Assembly (NCBI RefSeq): GCF_001870905.1 | Contig: NZ_LNDC01000094.1 | Location: 1-64,000 of the forward strand | DNA: 64,000 bases | Source of the DNA: Geitlerinema sp. PCC 9228 | GTDB taxonomy: Bacteria > Cyanobacteriota > Cyanobacteriia > Cyanobacteriales > PCC-9228 | Direction: 5' to 3' | Shown here: piece by piece, positions 9,042 through 18,197 of the stretch | Position numbering within the stretch: the first letter of the stretch is position 1 | Layout: each line of letters opens with the position of its first letter | Notes under the pieces: model-generated | The model's database searches: none | What the model saw: only the letters and a program-made list of their open reading frames with translations | What the model was told of the DNA's origin: nothing | Made by a program: the position numbers and the translations under genes

Positions 9042-9977
9042 ATGAGCCTATCTTCTGTCAAAACAACTCCCTGGTGGTTGTCTTTTTGGAAGTTTTCCCG
9101 ACCGCACACGATTATTGGTACCAGTTTGAGTGTGGTGGCTTTGTATGTCATTTGTGCTGGTGCCAGCGGTGAAGGTGTCTTGGTATATGGCTGGCGGCAT
9201 TTCCCGGTTTTGTTGGGGGCGTGGCTAGCTTGTTTGTGCGGTAATATCTATATTGTGGGATTGAACCAACTGCAAGATGTGGAAATTGACCGGGTGAACA
9301 AACCCCATTTGCCTTTGGCGGCGGCGGAGTTTTCTCTTGCCCAGGGGCGATGGATTGTTGCGATCGCAGGAATTTTGGCGATCGCGACCGCGGCTTGGCA
9401 GGGCGTTTGGTTGCTGGCAACGGTGGGAATTAGTTTGATGGTTGGTACGGCTTATTCCCTACCGCCGGTGCGACTGAAGCGATTTCCATTTTGGGCGTCT
9501 GTTTGTATTTTTAGCGTGCGCGGCGTTATTGTCAATTTGGGGTTGTTTCTGCACTTTCACCAGGGATTTCCGGTGTTACCGCCGGTATGGTTGCTGACGT
9601 TTTTTATTTTGGTGTATACGTTTGCCATTGCTATTTTTAAAGATATTCCCGACACTGAAGGCGATCGCCAATACCATATTGCCACCTATAGTCTGCGTTT
9701 GGGGGCGGAAAGGGTCTTTGAACTGGCACGTTGGGCGATCGGTTTTTGCTATTTGAGCGTTATTGTGGCTGGCGGGTTCTTTTTGCCTGGTGTTAATCCC
9801 TGGGTGGCGGCGGTTTCCCACGCGGCGGTGTGGGCGTTTTTTTGGTGGCGTAGCAGCCAGGTGGATTTGGCTGACAAAGCGGCTGTGACTCGGTTTTACC
9901 AGTTTATTTGGAAGCTGTTTTATGTGGAATATATTTTATTTCCGGTGGTGAGTTTGCCGGTGTTTGCCGTTGCCTAA
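9042..9977 (+). CDS. homogentisate phytyltransferase (UbiA family)
   Basis: The product is 311 residues with about nine membrane segments and both Asp-rich prenyltransferase motifs: N75-x3-D79-x3-D83 (NQLQDVEIDRVNKP) and KDIPDTEGDRQ near 203. The enzyme joins homogentisate and phytyl diphosphate in the committed step of tocopherol synthesis at the membrane. It sits in an apparent operon with the upstream methyltransferase. Its stop codon overlaps by 4 bases the stop end of the convergent GGDEF gene. Confidence 0.88.
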   Translation: MSLSSVKTTPWWLSFWKFSRPHTIIGTSLSVVALYVICAGASGEGVLVYGWRHFPVLLGAWLACLCGNIYIVGLNQLQDVEIDRVNKPHLPLAAAEFSLAQGRWIVAIAGILAIATAAWQGVWLLATVGISLMVGTAYSLPPVRLKRFPFWASVCIFSVRGVIVNLGLFLHFHQGFPVLPPVWLLTFFILVYTFAIAIFKDIPDTEGDRQYHIATYSLRLGAERVFELARWAIGFCYLSVIVAGGFFLPGVNPWVAAVSHAAVWAFFWWRSSQVDLADKAAVTRFYQFIWKLFYVEYILFPVVSLPVFAVA

Positions 9978-12757
9978 TGGTTTTCCGGTGGGTTGTCTGT
10001 CGTGGCAACTGTGCGGTTGCGACCTTGTTCTTTGGCGGCATACAAACAGCGGTCAGCTTCGGCAATGAGGGTGTTGGATGCTTCCCCTGGCTGGGGAATG
10101 GTGGCGGCAACTCCCAAACTGAGGGTAATGCGATCGCTGATGGGAGAACTTTTGTGTACCACGTGCAACTGAAATAGATTTTGTTGCAGATTATTTGCAA
10201 TTACTTGCGCCCCCGATCGATGGGTGTTGGGAAGCAGAATAACAAATTCCTCACCGCCGTAGCGAGCAGCTAAATCGGCAGGGCGGCGTATGGTTTTTTC
10301 TAGAAGTTTGGCGACCTGTTTGAGGCAGTCGTCTCCTGCCAAATGACCGTAGGTGTCGTTGTACTGTTTGAAAAAGTCAATATCGCATAAAATGAGGGCA
10401 ATGGGAACCTGCTCCCGCTGCGATCGCTGCCATTCCCGTTGGAAATAGTATTGAAAGTATCTACGGTTGGCAATACCGGTCAAACCATCGGCGGCGGCTT
10501 GGCGTTTGAGCTTGCGATTGGAAGCTTTTAGTTCTTCGTATAAGTGAGATTGTTGGGTAGCAATCCCCACTTGTCTGGCAAGGCGCGTGAGAAAATGAAC
10601 ATCCAATGGATCCCATTGTCGGCTGCGATCGCATTCTTGGGCAGCCAGCAATCCCCAAAACTGCTGCCCTTGGAAAATGGGCAAAACTATGGTAGCTCGC
10701 ACGTTTATAGATTCCAGCAACGCTCGGTAACAAGGATGTATGTGACTGGCTTCTCGGTCTTCTACTATGGAAGCACGGTCGGCTTCCCGTACGCGACAGG
10801 AAGCATTGACCAAACACATATCTCGGATGGTGGTGCCCAAAATCGAAGGGCATGCCTCGGCAACGGATTCGCGAATGACAGTGCCTTCCCCTTCTATTTC
10901 CAGGCGGTAAACCACCACGCGATCGCAGCACAAAAACTGCCTGGCTTCTTCTACAGTGGTTTCCAGAATATCTTCCAAATTTAGGGATTGATGCAACTGT
11001 TGGGTAATGCGAGATAGAGATTGTTCTTGTTTAGCTTGCTGCAATAGTGCCAGTTCTGCTTGTTTGCGGCTGGTAATATCCAGCATTACCCCTTGCAAGA
11101 ACAAAGGATTTCCTTCGTTGTCGGTTACCACTCGCGCGCGATCGCGTACCCAAATCGTCTTCCCTGCCGAGGTCACCAGGCGATATTCGCTCACAAAGCC
11201 TTTTCCTAATTTTTGCATTTGATGGAGATTGACAAGCACCTCTTCTCGGTCATCGGGATGAAGCAAATCCACCCACAAATTCGGATTTTGCTGCCATTGT
11301 TCGGGGCTATACCCCAGCATTGCTTCTATTTCCGGGCTGATATAGGTGGTGGTAATGTTGCGGTCGAGATGGGCACGGTAAATCGCCGCTGGCATCTGTT
11401 CCACCAACAGCCGATACTTTTGCTCGGAAGCTTTCATGGCTTCTTCAGCTTCTTTGCGATCGGTGATATCGATGGCAACGTCAAACAGACGGGCAGGTTT
11501 GCCAAAATCATCAAACTCAATTTCGGCTCTAGTTTTTAAATAGCGGATATTTCCATTAGGCTGTATGAGGCGGAAAGCAATGGAAAGCGGGTCGCCAAAA
11601 CACAAAGTACGTTCCAAGGTAGCGCGATATCGGTCTCGGTCTTCGGGATGAATCATGCCTACAATGTCTTCGTAGCTGGGAACGCCTTGGTTGGGATCGA
11701 GACCAAAAATCTGAAAAATGGGTTCCGACCAAGTAACTTTTTGCGACCCCACTTCAAACTCCCAATCGCCAATATGGGCAATTTGTTGGGATTGCAGCAA
11801 TTTTTGCATGGTTTGGCGTAGGCTGGTTTCGATTTGTTTGCGATCGCTAATATCTTCAGCAATGTAGCAAAATCGCTGGTATTTTGTGCCTTCAGCAAGA
11901 ATGGGCGATACGGTAACCGACAGGTGGCGCATTTCACCGTTGCGGGGATGTTGGTATTCAAAACGAACGGGTTGCTGGCGACGTTGGCTTTCTCGATAGT
12001 GTTGCTGCCACAACGCTTGAATGTCAGTAGGCACTCGTAACTCGCTGGCATGGCGGTTTTTCAACTCGGCGGGGGAAATTCGAAAAAACTGGGCAGTGGC
12101 GGCGTTATCCCAGATATGGTGAATGTCGTCTTCGGTTACCTCCACAATGCCCATCATCATGGAGGTACTATTGTAAAAACTCCGCAATGCTGATTCCCGT
12201 TCTACCAGGGTGGCTTCCAATCTTTTGGCAGGGGTTAAATCCTCGACAATCGCGATCGCGGCTTCTATCGTACCATCGGCGTGGCGTACGGGGGTAGCCG
12301 TTACATGCACCCAAACGCTACGACCATCCTGATGGAGGAGGCGTTGTTCGCCGGTGGCTTGCTCGATTTCCCCTTGTAGCAGGGATGACAGCGTTGCTTG
12401 ACTGGATACCGCCTCATGGGGATGGGTCATGTCTGCAATGGTTTTGTTGGGCAATTGTTCCTGGGAATATCCGATTAACGCGCAAAATTTTTGGTTGGCA
12501 TATCGGCAATATCCATCCAACCCAATTTCGACAATGCCCACGACATCTTGTTGAAAAATGGCTTGCAACCGCGGTTGCTGCCACGATGACGATGACAGGC
12601 TGCTTTGGTAGGTGGCAAGTTCGGTTTCTATCGCTGCCAATTGCCGTTGCAGTTGGTGGTATTGCGCCTCTAAAGCGGCTTGGCGAGATGCTGGTGGGGG
12701 GATTTCATTGGCTGAAGGCAATTCGTGCGAATGTTGGTTATCCTTTTGATGTGACAT
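9974..12757 (-). CDS. diguanylate cyclase with four PAS and a CBCR-like GAF domain
   Basis: About 927 residues from MSHQKDNQHS (a further ATG at 12796 adds 13). Order: short coiled coil to residue 55, four PAS domains (about 60-175, 190-305, 322-435, 445-565), a GAF domain (590-735) and a GGDEF domain (750-915). The active loop is GGEEF (834-838), preceded five residues earlier by RPAD (825-828), an intact RxxD inhibitory site, so active and feedback-regulated c-di-GMP synthesis is expected. The GAF resembles bilin-binding cyanobacteriochrome GAFs (DRVVVYRL; ESINVRATIVLPI) and keeps a Cys at the chromophore position (C676), but the following His is Tyr. No transmembrane segment, hence a soluble sensor. 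Confidence 0.88.
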   Translation of the reverse strand: MSHQKDNQHSHELPSANEIPPPASRQAALEAQYHQLQRQLAAIETELATYQSSLSSSSWQQPRLQAIFQQDVVGIVEIGLDGYCRYANQKFCALIGYSQEQLPNKTIADMTHPHEAVSSQATLSSLLQGEIEQATGEQRLLHQDGRSVWVHVTATPVRHADGTIEAAIAIVEDLTPAKRLEATLVERESALRSFYNSTSMMMGIVEVTEDDIHHIWDNAATAQFFRISPAELKNRHASELRVPTDIQALWQQHYRESQRRQQPVRFEYQHPRNGEMRHLSVTVSPILAEGTKYQRFCYIAEDISDRKQIETSLRQTMQKLLQSQQIAHIGDWEFEVGSQKVTWSEPIFQIFGLDPNQGVPSYEDIVGMIHPEDRDRYRATLERTLCFGDPLSIAFRLIQPNGNIRYLKTRAEIEFDDFGKPARLFDVAIDITDRKEAEEAMKASEQKYRLLVEQMPAAIYRAHLDRNITTTYISPEIEAMLGYSPEQWQQNPNLWVDLLHPDDREEVLVNLHQMQKLGKGFVSEYRLVTSAGKTIWVRDRARVVTDNEGNPLFLQGVMLDITSRKQAELALLQQAKQEQSLSRITQQLHQSLNLEDILETTVEEARQFLCCDRVVVYRLEIEGEGTVIRESVAEACPSILGTTIRDMCLVNASCRVREADRASIVEDREASHIHPCYRALLESINVRATIVLPIFQGQQFWGLLAAQECDRSRQWDPLDVHFLTRLARQVGIATQQSHLYEELKASNRKLKRQAAADGLTGIANRRYFQYYFQREWQRSQREQVPIALILCDIDFFKQYNDTYGHLAGDDCLKQVAKLLEKTIRRPADLAARYGGEEFVILLPNTHRSGAQVIANNLQQNLFQLHVVHKSSPISDRITLSLGVAATIPQPGEASNTLIAEADRCLYAAKEQGRNRTVATTDNPPENH

Positions 12758-13189
12758 TATCCAATCAGACTCAATCGAGCAATTTCTGCGAGTCAATTTC
12801 CCTTTACATATTGTTTGGTTGTTTATAAGTTTTTATTGCTGCTTGTTGCTGCCGCTATGCAGGCGCTATTTTAAAATGACTTTTTATTTTGCTTGGTTTT
12901 TAGGTTGTTCTCAGGATGGAGAGGGGTTGGTGTTTGGATAGCACTTGATGTTTGCGAGTTGCTTTCGATTGAGGGCAAAAAAGGATGAACTTTTTGGCTA
13001 CCACCCATTCAAAACCAATATTTCTGATTGGTTTGCACCATCGATGTAGGGAAAGTGGGATTTTTTTCAAGTTCGCAGGTGGAAGTCTCCCAGACACTCT
13101 TATCTGTTTGCTTTTTCTAGCCTAGCTTATTTCTGCACAAGATGGCTACAAAGCTTTGCGTTTTGGGCGTTTTGCATCTGCTACTCAAC
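12758..13189. other. Intergenic region, no feature recognised
   Basis: This 432-base AT-rich gap separates the 5' end of the GGDEF gene from the 3' end of the next minus-strand gene, so it must hold the GGDEF promoter. I saw no convincing ORF, tRNA or clear hairpin terminator. Confidence 0.5.
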
Positions 13190-14929
13190 CTAGCGATCGC
13201 TTCTGCCTTCGGGATGGAAAATTTTATTTAAAAACTTTAAAGTAATGGCGTAGGTCGGCTTCACTCCTAGCTGCCCCAAACTTCCCGATGCCAGTGTGCT
13301 ACCGGAAACCAGGGGGTTGTCGGAAGCGTAGTAAGCGTAGCGTAGGGTCAGATTTTCATCAATACTGCGGCGAATTTTGGCGGCGGCTTGGATGGCTTTC
13401 TGCATGTGCGCCCCTTCCATTTCTAAACCAATGGCGTTCCAAGAAGATTCCTTGAAATACCTGAGAATATCCGCATTTTGCAAAGAAGTACCCAAAACGG
13501 TAATCAGGGCACCTTTGTAGACGGGCAATCCCGTGTCAGCAAAATCTTCTGGTTGCAGGTCGTTTTCAAAGGGATAGTTATCCGCAGTGCCCTCAAACAG
13601 GTGGGCGGTGGGAATCATTAAATCTCCTTTTTCCCCTACCAACGTGCCGGCTTTCCCCATCACTGAAATCGAGCCCAGATTCAAATTGTTTGCTTCCGTA
13701 CCGGTTTTGTAGGGTTTGAGTAGTTCGTCGAAGATTTCAAAAGCTTGCTCGCCAAAGGCATAGTCCATGACCAACAGCACAGGTTTTTCGTTCTCTACAT
13801 ACTCGCGGTCGATTTGAATTTCTGGACTGAGCCAATCGATGGGGAGAAAAGCTGTATCGAATAGCTGCACCTGAATATTTGTACCAGCGCGATCGGGGAG
13901 ATAGTGCATGCCGTGGCGGTGGGCAAACTCCCAAACTTCTTGGTTGAGGTCTTGGTTTTCTGGCAAGCTCAACTCCCGGGCTATTTCTTCAATGGTGCGC
14001 GGACCCATTTTGGGTTTTAACGCTGGGAAGGCAAACAGGGTATTGAGAATGCTGTGCAAGTTGGCACTGATAATGTGCAGGGGGCGTTCCCACAGGTGGT
14101 TGGCGAGTAAGAATTCTTTTACTTCACCAGCCCATTTTTCCCCGTGAATGTGATGCCCGATGCGTTCCCGTAAGGCTGGACTAAAGGAAATTTGGCGATC
14201 GCCTTGGTTTTGATTTTCTTCCATGGCCAAACGCCCCAGCCAGTAGATAATATGAAAGAATCCATTGTTGCTGGAACCTTCTTCTTGAAAGCGTTCGTAG
14301 GCTTGTACTGTTTCTGCGTAAGTACGCCCCAGTAGGGTACTGGCGTAGGAAAATGCTCGTTCGCGCACTTCTTGGGTTTCCACTTGGGAATATTGGGCGC
14401 GATCGCCGTTCATTTGCTTGGTGACAATTTCTGCCAATTTTACCCATTCTTGGGTGGGCTGGTCTTCCTCCAGGGCATGTTCGCAGATTTTATCCGCTTC
14501 CACGTACATAAACGTCAAATGCGTTAGGATATCGTAAATTTCGCTGCGACCCCTGGTTACTTCCACCAGCATGGTTTCGTCGTCGATGCGGTAGCAGTTG
14601 CGGCGGCGTTTGGCGGGAAGAATTTTCTCAAACCCAGAATCCCCGTAGCCTTCGGCAGCTACTAACTTTACAAAGCGACACATTTCAATGCCCCGGGGAA
14701 GGCGATCGATGACATACGCCAAACCGTTCAGTTCCACTTTTTCTGGGTCGGCAATAGAACCGTAAATTTCCGGTTGCAAAGCCAGCAAGGCTTGTTTGAG
14801 GGCGCTTCCCGAAACACCATCGGGTTTGTAGTAGCCGCGAATAAACAGATGGCGCATTATAACATAAATGCGTTCGATGGCGGCGCGGGATTCTTGGGCC
14901 CGGGTGCGGGGTTGAATAGAAATTGTCAT
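13190..14929 (-). CDS. large conserved cyanobacterial protein with nucleoside-phosphorylase-like C-terminus
   Basis: The product is 579 residues. The N-terminal 300 residues are mostly helical and unrecognised by me (I believe the family is listed as DUF6909). From about 385 the sequence resembles the PNP/UDP/MTAN nucleosidase fold: a hydrophobic strand PVLLVMDYAFGEQAFEIFDELL, then GKAGTLVGEKGDLMIPT, and IGLEMEGAHMQKA near 530. The last matches the GxEMEG ribose-binding signature of that family. The reaction is not known; a nucleoside- or nucleotide-handling role is an inference. There is no signal peptide. It is monocistronic, with the MFS gene 74 bases upstream. Confidence 0.75.
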   Translation of the reverse strand: MTISIQPRTRAQESRAAIERIYVIMRHLFIRGYYKPDGVSGSALKQALLALQPEIYGSIADPEKVELNGLAYVIDRLPRGIEMCRFVKLVAAEGYGDSGFEKILPAKRRRNCYRIDDETMLVEVTRGRSEIYDILTHLTFMYVEADKICEHALEEDQPTQEWVKLAEIVTKQMNGDRAQYSQVETQEVRERAFSYASTLLGRTYAETVQAYERFQEEGSSNNGFFHIIYWLGRLAMEENQNQGDRQISFSPALRERIGHHIHGEKWAGEVKEFLLANHLWERPLHIISANLHSILNTLFAFPALKPKMGPRTIEEIARELSLPENQDLNQEVWEFAHRHGMHYLPDRAGTNIQVQLFDTAFLPIDWLSPEIQIDREYVENEKPVLLVMDYAFGEQAFEIFDELLKPYKTGTEANNLNLGSISVMGKAGTLVGEKGDLMIPTAHLFEGTADNYPFENDLQPEDFADTGLPVYKGALITVLGTSLQNADILRYFKESSWNAIGLEMEGAHMQKAIQAAAKIRRSIDENLTLRYAYYASDNPLVSGSTLASGSLGQLGVKPTYAITLKFLNKIFHPEGRSDR

Positions 14930-15003
14930 AGCAGCTTGGCAGAGGTAGCGGCAGATGCTTGTATTTAAACAAATCTTGCCCCCCAGGACAAACGATCGTA
15001 CCG

Positions 15004-16224
15004 TTATTTGCTCGGGTTGGCTGCTGTCGCCACGGGTTTTTCCACCATCTGCGATCGAGTTGCCAAAGCGATCGCGCTAATCAACAGTAGGATACCACTT
15101 GCCAGGGCGTAGGTGCCACTACCGCCGACCCATTTAACTGCGGTTTGGCTAGCAAACGGCGATAGAAATTCACCGATATAAAAAGCCGTGGTCAAACCAC
15201 CCAAAGCACGACCGCGAATATCCGCAGGTACCGTTTCCGACAACCAAACTTTAGAGTTGGGAAATAGCATACCAAATCCCAAGCCACTAATGGACAAACC
15301 GCTAATAATCATCCAGTAGTTGGGGGCAAAAGCAACAATAGCGTGACCGACCGCACCAACGGCAAAAGCGACTGTCAGGATATTGGCAAATCCCAGGCGT
15401 ATTCTAATTTTGCCATACACCAGGGAAATGGCCGCTTGGGAAAGGGTCATGGTGGCAATGGCAATGCCGCTGCGCGAAGCTGGCAGATCGAACCCTTCCC
15501 GCAGGTAAAAAGGCATTTGCACCGGGGTGAGATAGTATAAAAACATATGCAGCATTTCCACCCCGTAAATAATTGCCAGGATGCGTATTGGCCAGGGCGA
15601 TGGTTGCTGGCTGGCGCGGCGAGCGTGGGGTTCGCCTTCTTTTGGCTGCTGGGTGGATGGTTCGTACAGCCACAAGATCATGAATGGTACCAGCAGCACG
15701 GGAACGAGATACAACAAGAAAGGCAGCCGCCAACCAATATCGGCGAGGAAACCGCTGATGGCAAGCAGGAAAACGCCGGTGGTACCGATGGTGGTTGACT
15801 GCCATCCCATGAGGTTGGAACGAGTGCGGTCTTGGTAGTAGTCGGCGATGAGGGTGGTGACGCTGGTAATGCTACAAGCAATGGCGAATCCCAAGACAAC
15901 GCGGCTAGCAAGTAATGTCCAAATATCGTCCAACACAAAACCAGCACCGCCTGCCAAACCGGCAATGATGGTGGTAGCAACGAGCAAGGGTTTGCGACCG
16001 ATACGATCGATGAGTTGCCCGGAAAGCAAACCACCGGCAATAATGGAAATGGCAGGCATGGTTAGCACCAGGCGCACCCAATATTCTACGTTTTTCACCT
16101 CGGCGAAGTAGTCTTGCATGGCTGGCAACGCCGGTGCGATGGCGGCACTGGGAAAGATAATGGTGGTGCTGGTTAGCAGTAGGGTGGCTTTGACTTTCCA
16201 AGAATTAATGAGGGGCTCAGACAT
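15004..16224 (-). CDS. MFS transporter
   Basis: About 406 residues from MSEPLINSWKVKATLLL at 16224. The open frame extends 71 residues further, but that stretch is low in hydrophobicity and contains HIP1-derived sequence. Twelve predicted membrane segments; the loop after TM2 holds GQLIDRIGRKPLLV, the classic MFS motif A. It looks like a drug/metabolite exporter of the DHA1 type, substrate unknown. The C-terminus lies 74 bases before the next minus-strand gene, so the two may be read together. Confidence 0.88.
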   Translation of the reverse strand: MSEPLINSWKVKATLLLTSTTIIFPSAAIAPALPAMQDYFAEVKNVEYWVRLVLTMPAISIIAGGLLSGQLIDRIGRKPLLVATTIIAGLAGGAGFVLDDIWTLLASRVVLGFAIACSITSVTTLIADYYQDRTRSNLMGWQSTTIGTTGVFLLAISGFLADIGWRLPFLLYLVPVLLVPFMILWLYEPSTQQPKEGEPHARRASQQPSPWPIRILAIIYGVEMLHMFLYYLTPVQMPFYLREGFDLPASRSGIAIATMTLSQAAISLVYGKIRIRLGFANILTVAFAVGAVGHAIVAFAPNYWMIISGLSISGLGFGMLFPNSKVWLSETVPADIRGRALGGLTTAFYIGEFLSPFASQTAVKWVGGSGTYALASGILLLISAIALATRSQMVEKPVATAANPSK

Positions 16225-16517
16225 GGGGGCTGTGGGAAGATGGTCTGCAAGCGGAGCAATTGCGATCCTTTTTTCCACGGTATTAAGATTTTTTAATAAC
16301 GACAACCTGCTTGGGTCGCGATCGCCGGTGGAAATAGCAGCGATCGCCTTTGCTAAGGGGGGTTTGGGGAGGATGGAAGAGAATTTTGACCGGTGGTTTG
16401 GGCGGTAACCTTTTGCAGTGGCCAAGAAATGGGGCATAATGAAAAGCTAGATACAACCCATTGGGTATATCTATACGCCATTGAAGGGACTCACCTACCG
16501 ATATCTGCTCGTCTGCC

Positions 16518-17717
16518 ATGGATAGTAACGCCACCCGCGATCGCATTTGGCGGTATTGGTTCACCGTACCGATTTATCCCTATGGTCGGCGACGTACCAT
16601 TCGCCAAGAAGTTATACCGGCAAAAATTTGGACCTTCGACCAGCTACAGGGGATTTTCTACGTCGTCGTTCCCGTACGCATGACGGTGGTGAGGCTGGAA
16701 GCGGGCGGATTGTTGGTTTACGCCCCCGTAGCCCCCACAAAAGAATGCTTGCGCCTAATGAATGAGTTGGTGGAAGCTTACGGTCCAGTGAAATATATTA
16801 TTTTACCAACGGTTTCCGGTATCGAACATAAGGCATTTGTGGGACCATTTGCCCGGAAATTTCCCCAAGCGCAAGTCTTTGTTGCCCCCGACCAATGGAG
16901 TTTTCCCATCGATTTGCCGTTAAGTTGGTTGGGATTGCCAGGCAGGCGCACGCAACAATTGCCGGAAAATAGCGCCGATACCCCCTTTGCCGATGAGTTT
17001 GATTATGCGAGATTGGGACCAATTCAGCTGGGATTGGGTCCATTTGAGGAAGTAGCTTTTTTCTGCAAGCAAACTCGTACGTTGTTGGTCACCGATGCCG
17101 TTCTCTCCATTCCCGAAAACCCACCAGAAATTCTGCAACAGGAACCCTATCCCCTGCTATTTCACGCCAGAGAAACCGCTTTAGAGCCTATTGAAGACAC
17201 GCCGGCCAATCGCCGCAAAGGATGGCAGCGGGTATCTTTATTTGCTTTTTATTTTAGCCCTCGCTGTTTGGATACTATTCCCTGGTCGCAAGCGTTCCAA
17301 GAAGCCAAAACGGCACCCGACCGTTCCAAGCAAGCCTATTTCGGCTTGTATCCGTTCCGCTGGCAATCGGACTGGCAGCGATCGTTTGCTGCTTTGCGTC
17401 AGGGAGGCCGGCTATTGGTTGCTCCCATTTTACAAACTTTAATCCTCAATCGCGACCCTAAAACGGTTTTGGATTGGGCGGATAAGGTCGCCAGTTGGGA
17501 TTTTCAAAGGTTAATTCCCTGTCATTTTGACGCGCCCGTTGCCACCACACCAAGAGCGTTTCGTGAGGCGTTTGTCTTTTTAGAAGGTCAGCTAGCGCCT
17601 GGGGAGGTTTTTGCGAACAAGGGACGTTCTTTACCGAAAGAAGATTTGGCGTTATTGGAAAATATCGATCGCAGTTTGACTCGCCGGGGAATTACGCCAC
17701 CTCGGAAGCATTCCTAG
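16518..17717 (+). CDS. DUF4336 domain protein (metallo-hydrolase-like)
   Basis: The product is 399 residues and matches the cyanobacterial and plastid DUF4336 family. Recognisable parts are VPVRMTVVRLEAGGLLVYAP near 52, LPTVSGIEHKAFVGPFA near 100 and LIPCHFDAPV near 340. The layout resembles a degenerate metallo-beta-lactamase fold, but the HxHxDH metal motif is not intact, so no activity is proposed. It is divergent from the MFS gene and monocistronic, and is followed by two mobile-type repeats. Confidence 0.8.
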   Translation: MDSNATRDRIWRYWFTVPIYPYGRRRTIRQEVIPAKIWTFDQLQGIFYVVVPVRMTVVRLEAGGLLVYAPVAPTKECLRLMNELVEAYGPVKYIILPTVSGIEHKAFVGPFARKFPQAQVFVAPDQWSFPIDLPLSWLGLPGRRTQQLPENSADTPFADEFDYARLGPIQLGLGPFEEVAFFCKQTRTLLVTDAVLSIPENPPEILQQEPYPLLFHARETALEPIEDTPANRRKGWQRVSLFAFYFSPRCLDTIPWSQAFQEAKTAPDRSKQAYFGLYPFRWQSDWQRSFAALRQGGRLLVAPILQTLILNRDPKTVLDWADKVASWDFQRLIPCHFDAPVATTPRAFREAFVFLEGQLAPGEVFANKGRSLPKEDLALLENIDRSLTRRGITPPRKHS

Positions 17718-17838
17718 ATAGAGATGATATATAAGGATAATGACAGTTAAAGTAAAAACTACCCAAGTTAAGGTTGCCATACCAATCTTATTATCCTAGA
17801 AAAAATAAGAAAATTCTACCATCTCCTTCGGAGGTCTG

Positions 17839-17980
17839 ATACCATTTCTGAAAAACAACGATTGTCTGGAATTTTTCAATTGCCCTGGTAGGGGCGCTCA
17901 CGCGTTGCGCCCCTACTCACGCGTTGCGCCCCTACAAAAATGCCTCTATTATCTCTTGCATATTATTAAGGAAATGGTAT
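17839..17980 (+). mobile_element. MITE-like element, family 1, copy A (142 bp)
   Basis: The element begins ATACCATTTCTGAAAAAC and ends TTAAGGAAATGGTAT, giving 10-bp inverted ends (ATACCATTTC / GAAATGGTAT). Inside, GTAGGGGCGC pairs with GCGCCCCTAC, and the 19-base TCACGCGTTGCGCCCCTAC is directly repeated. A second copy of identical length lies at 52884-53025 and a degraded one near 59988-60090. It has no coding capacity, so any mobility would depend on a transposase elsewhere. Confidence 0.8.
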
Positions 17981-17981
17981 G

Positions 17982-18110
17982 ATACGAAATCCGACGTACA
18001 TACACCCACGAAAATGTAGGGGTCGTGCCCCCGTGCTTACCCCGACAAGAAAGCAGTTACGGGGAGTTTCTCCTACAGCAAGATTGTGGTTTCCCTAGGT
18101 TGGATTTGGA
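17982..18110 (+). mobile_element. MITE-like element, family 2, copy A (degraded)
   Basis: It begins ATACGAAATCCGACGTACAT and ends near TTGGATTTGGAT, with the shared interior TACAG-AAG/CAAG-ATTGTGGTT. A better preserved copy lies at 41359-41503, where both ends read ATACCAAATCCGA. It starts one base after family 1 copy A, so two unrelated short elements abut here. Confidence 0.7.
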
Positions 18111-18134
18111 TGGATTTCAATCGCAATTCTTTGA

Positions 18135-18174
18135 TAAAAAAAGCGATCGCTCGGTAAGTAAAAAGCGATCGCTC
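18135..18174 (-). terminator. Rho-independent terminator made of two HIP1 copies
   Basis: Two copies of AGCGATCGCT (18142-18151 and 18164-18173) are each self-complementary and so pair with one another. On the minus strand they are followed by seven T. It lies just after the stop of the large phytase/nucleotidase gene. Confidence 0.7.
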
Positions 18175-18197
18175 TATTTCAAAAATGTTACGAACTT

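Noticed and set aside
12900-13097. 65-residue minus-strand ORF before the GGDEF gene
   Set aside because: Low-complexity composition, no start signals, no recognisable motif.
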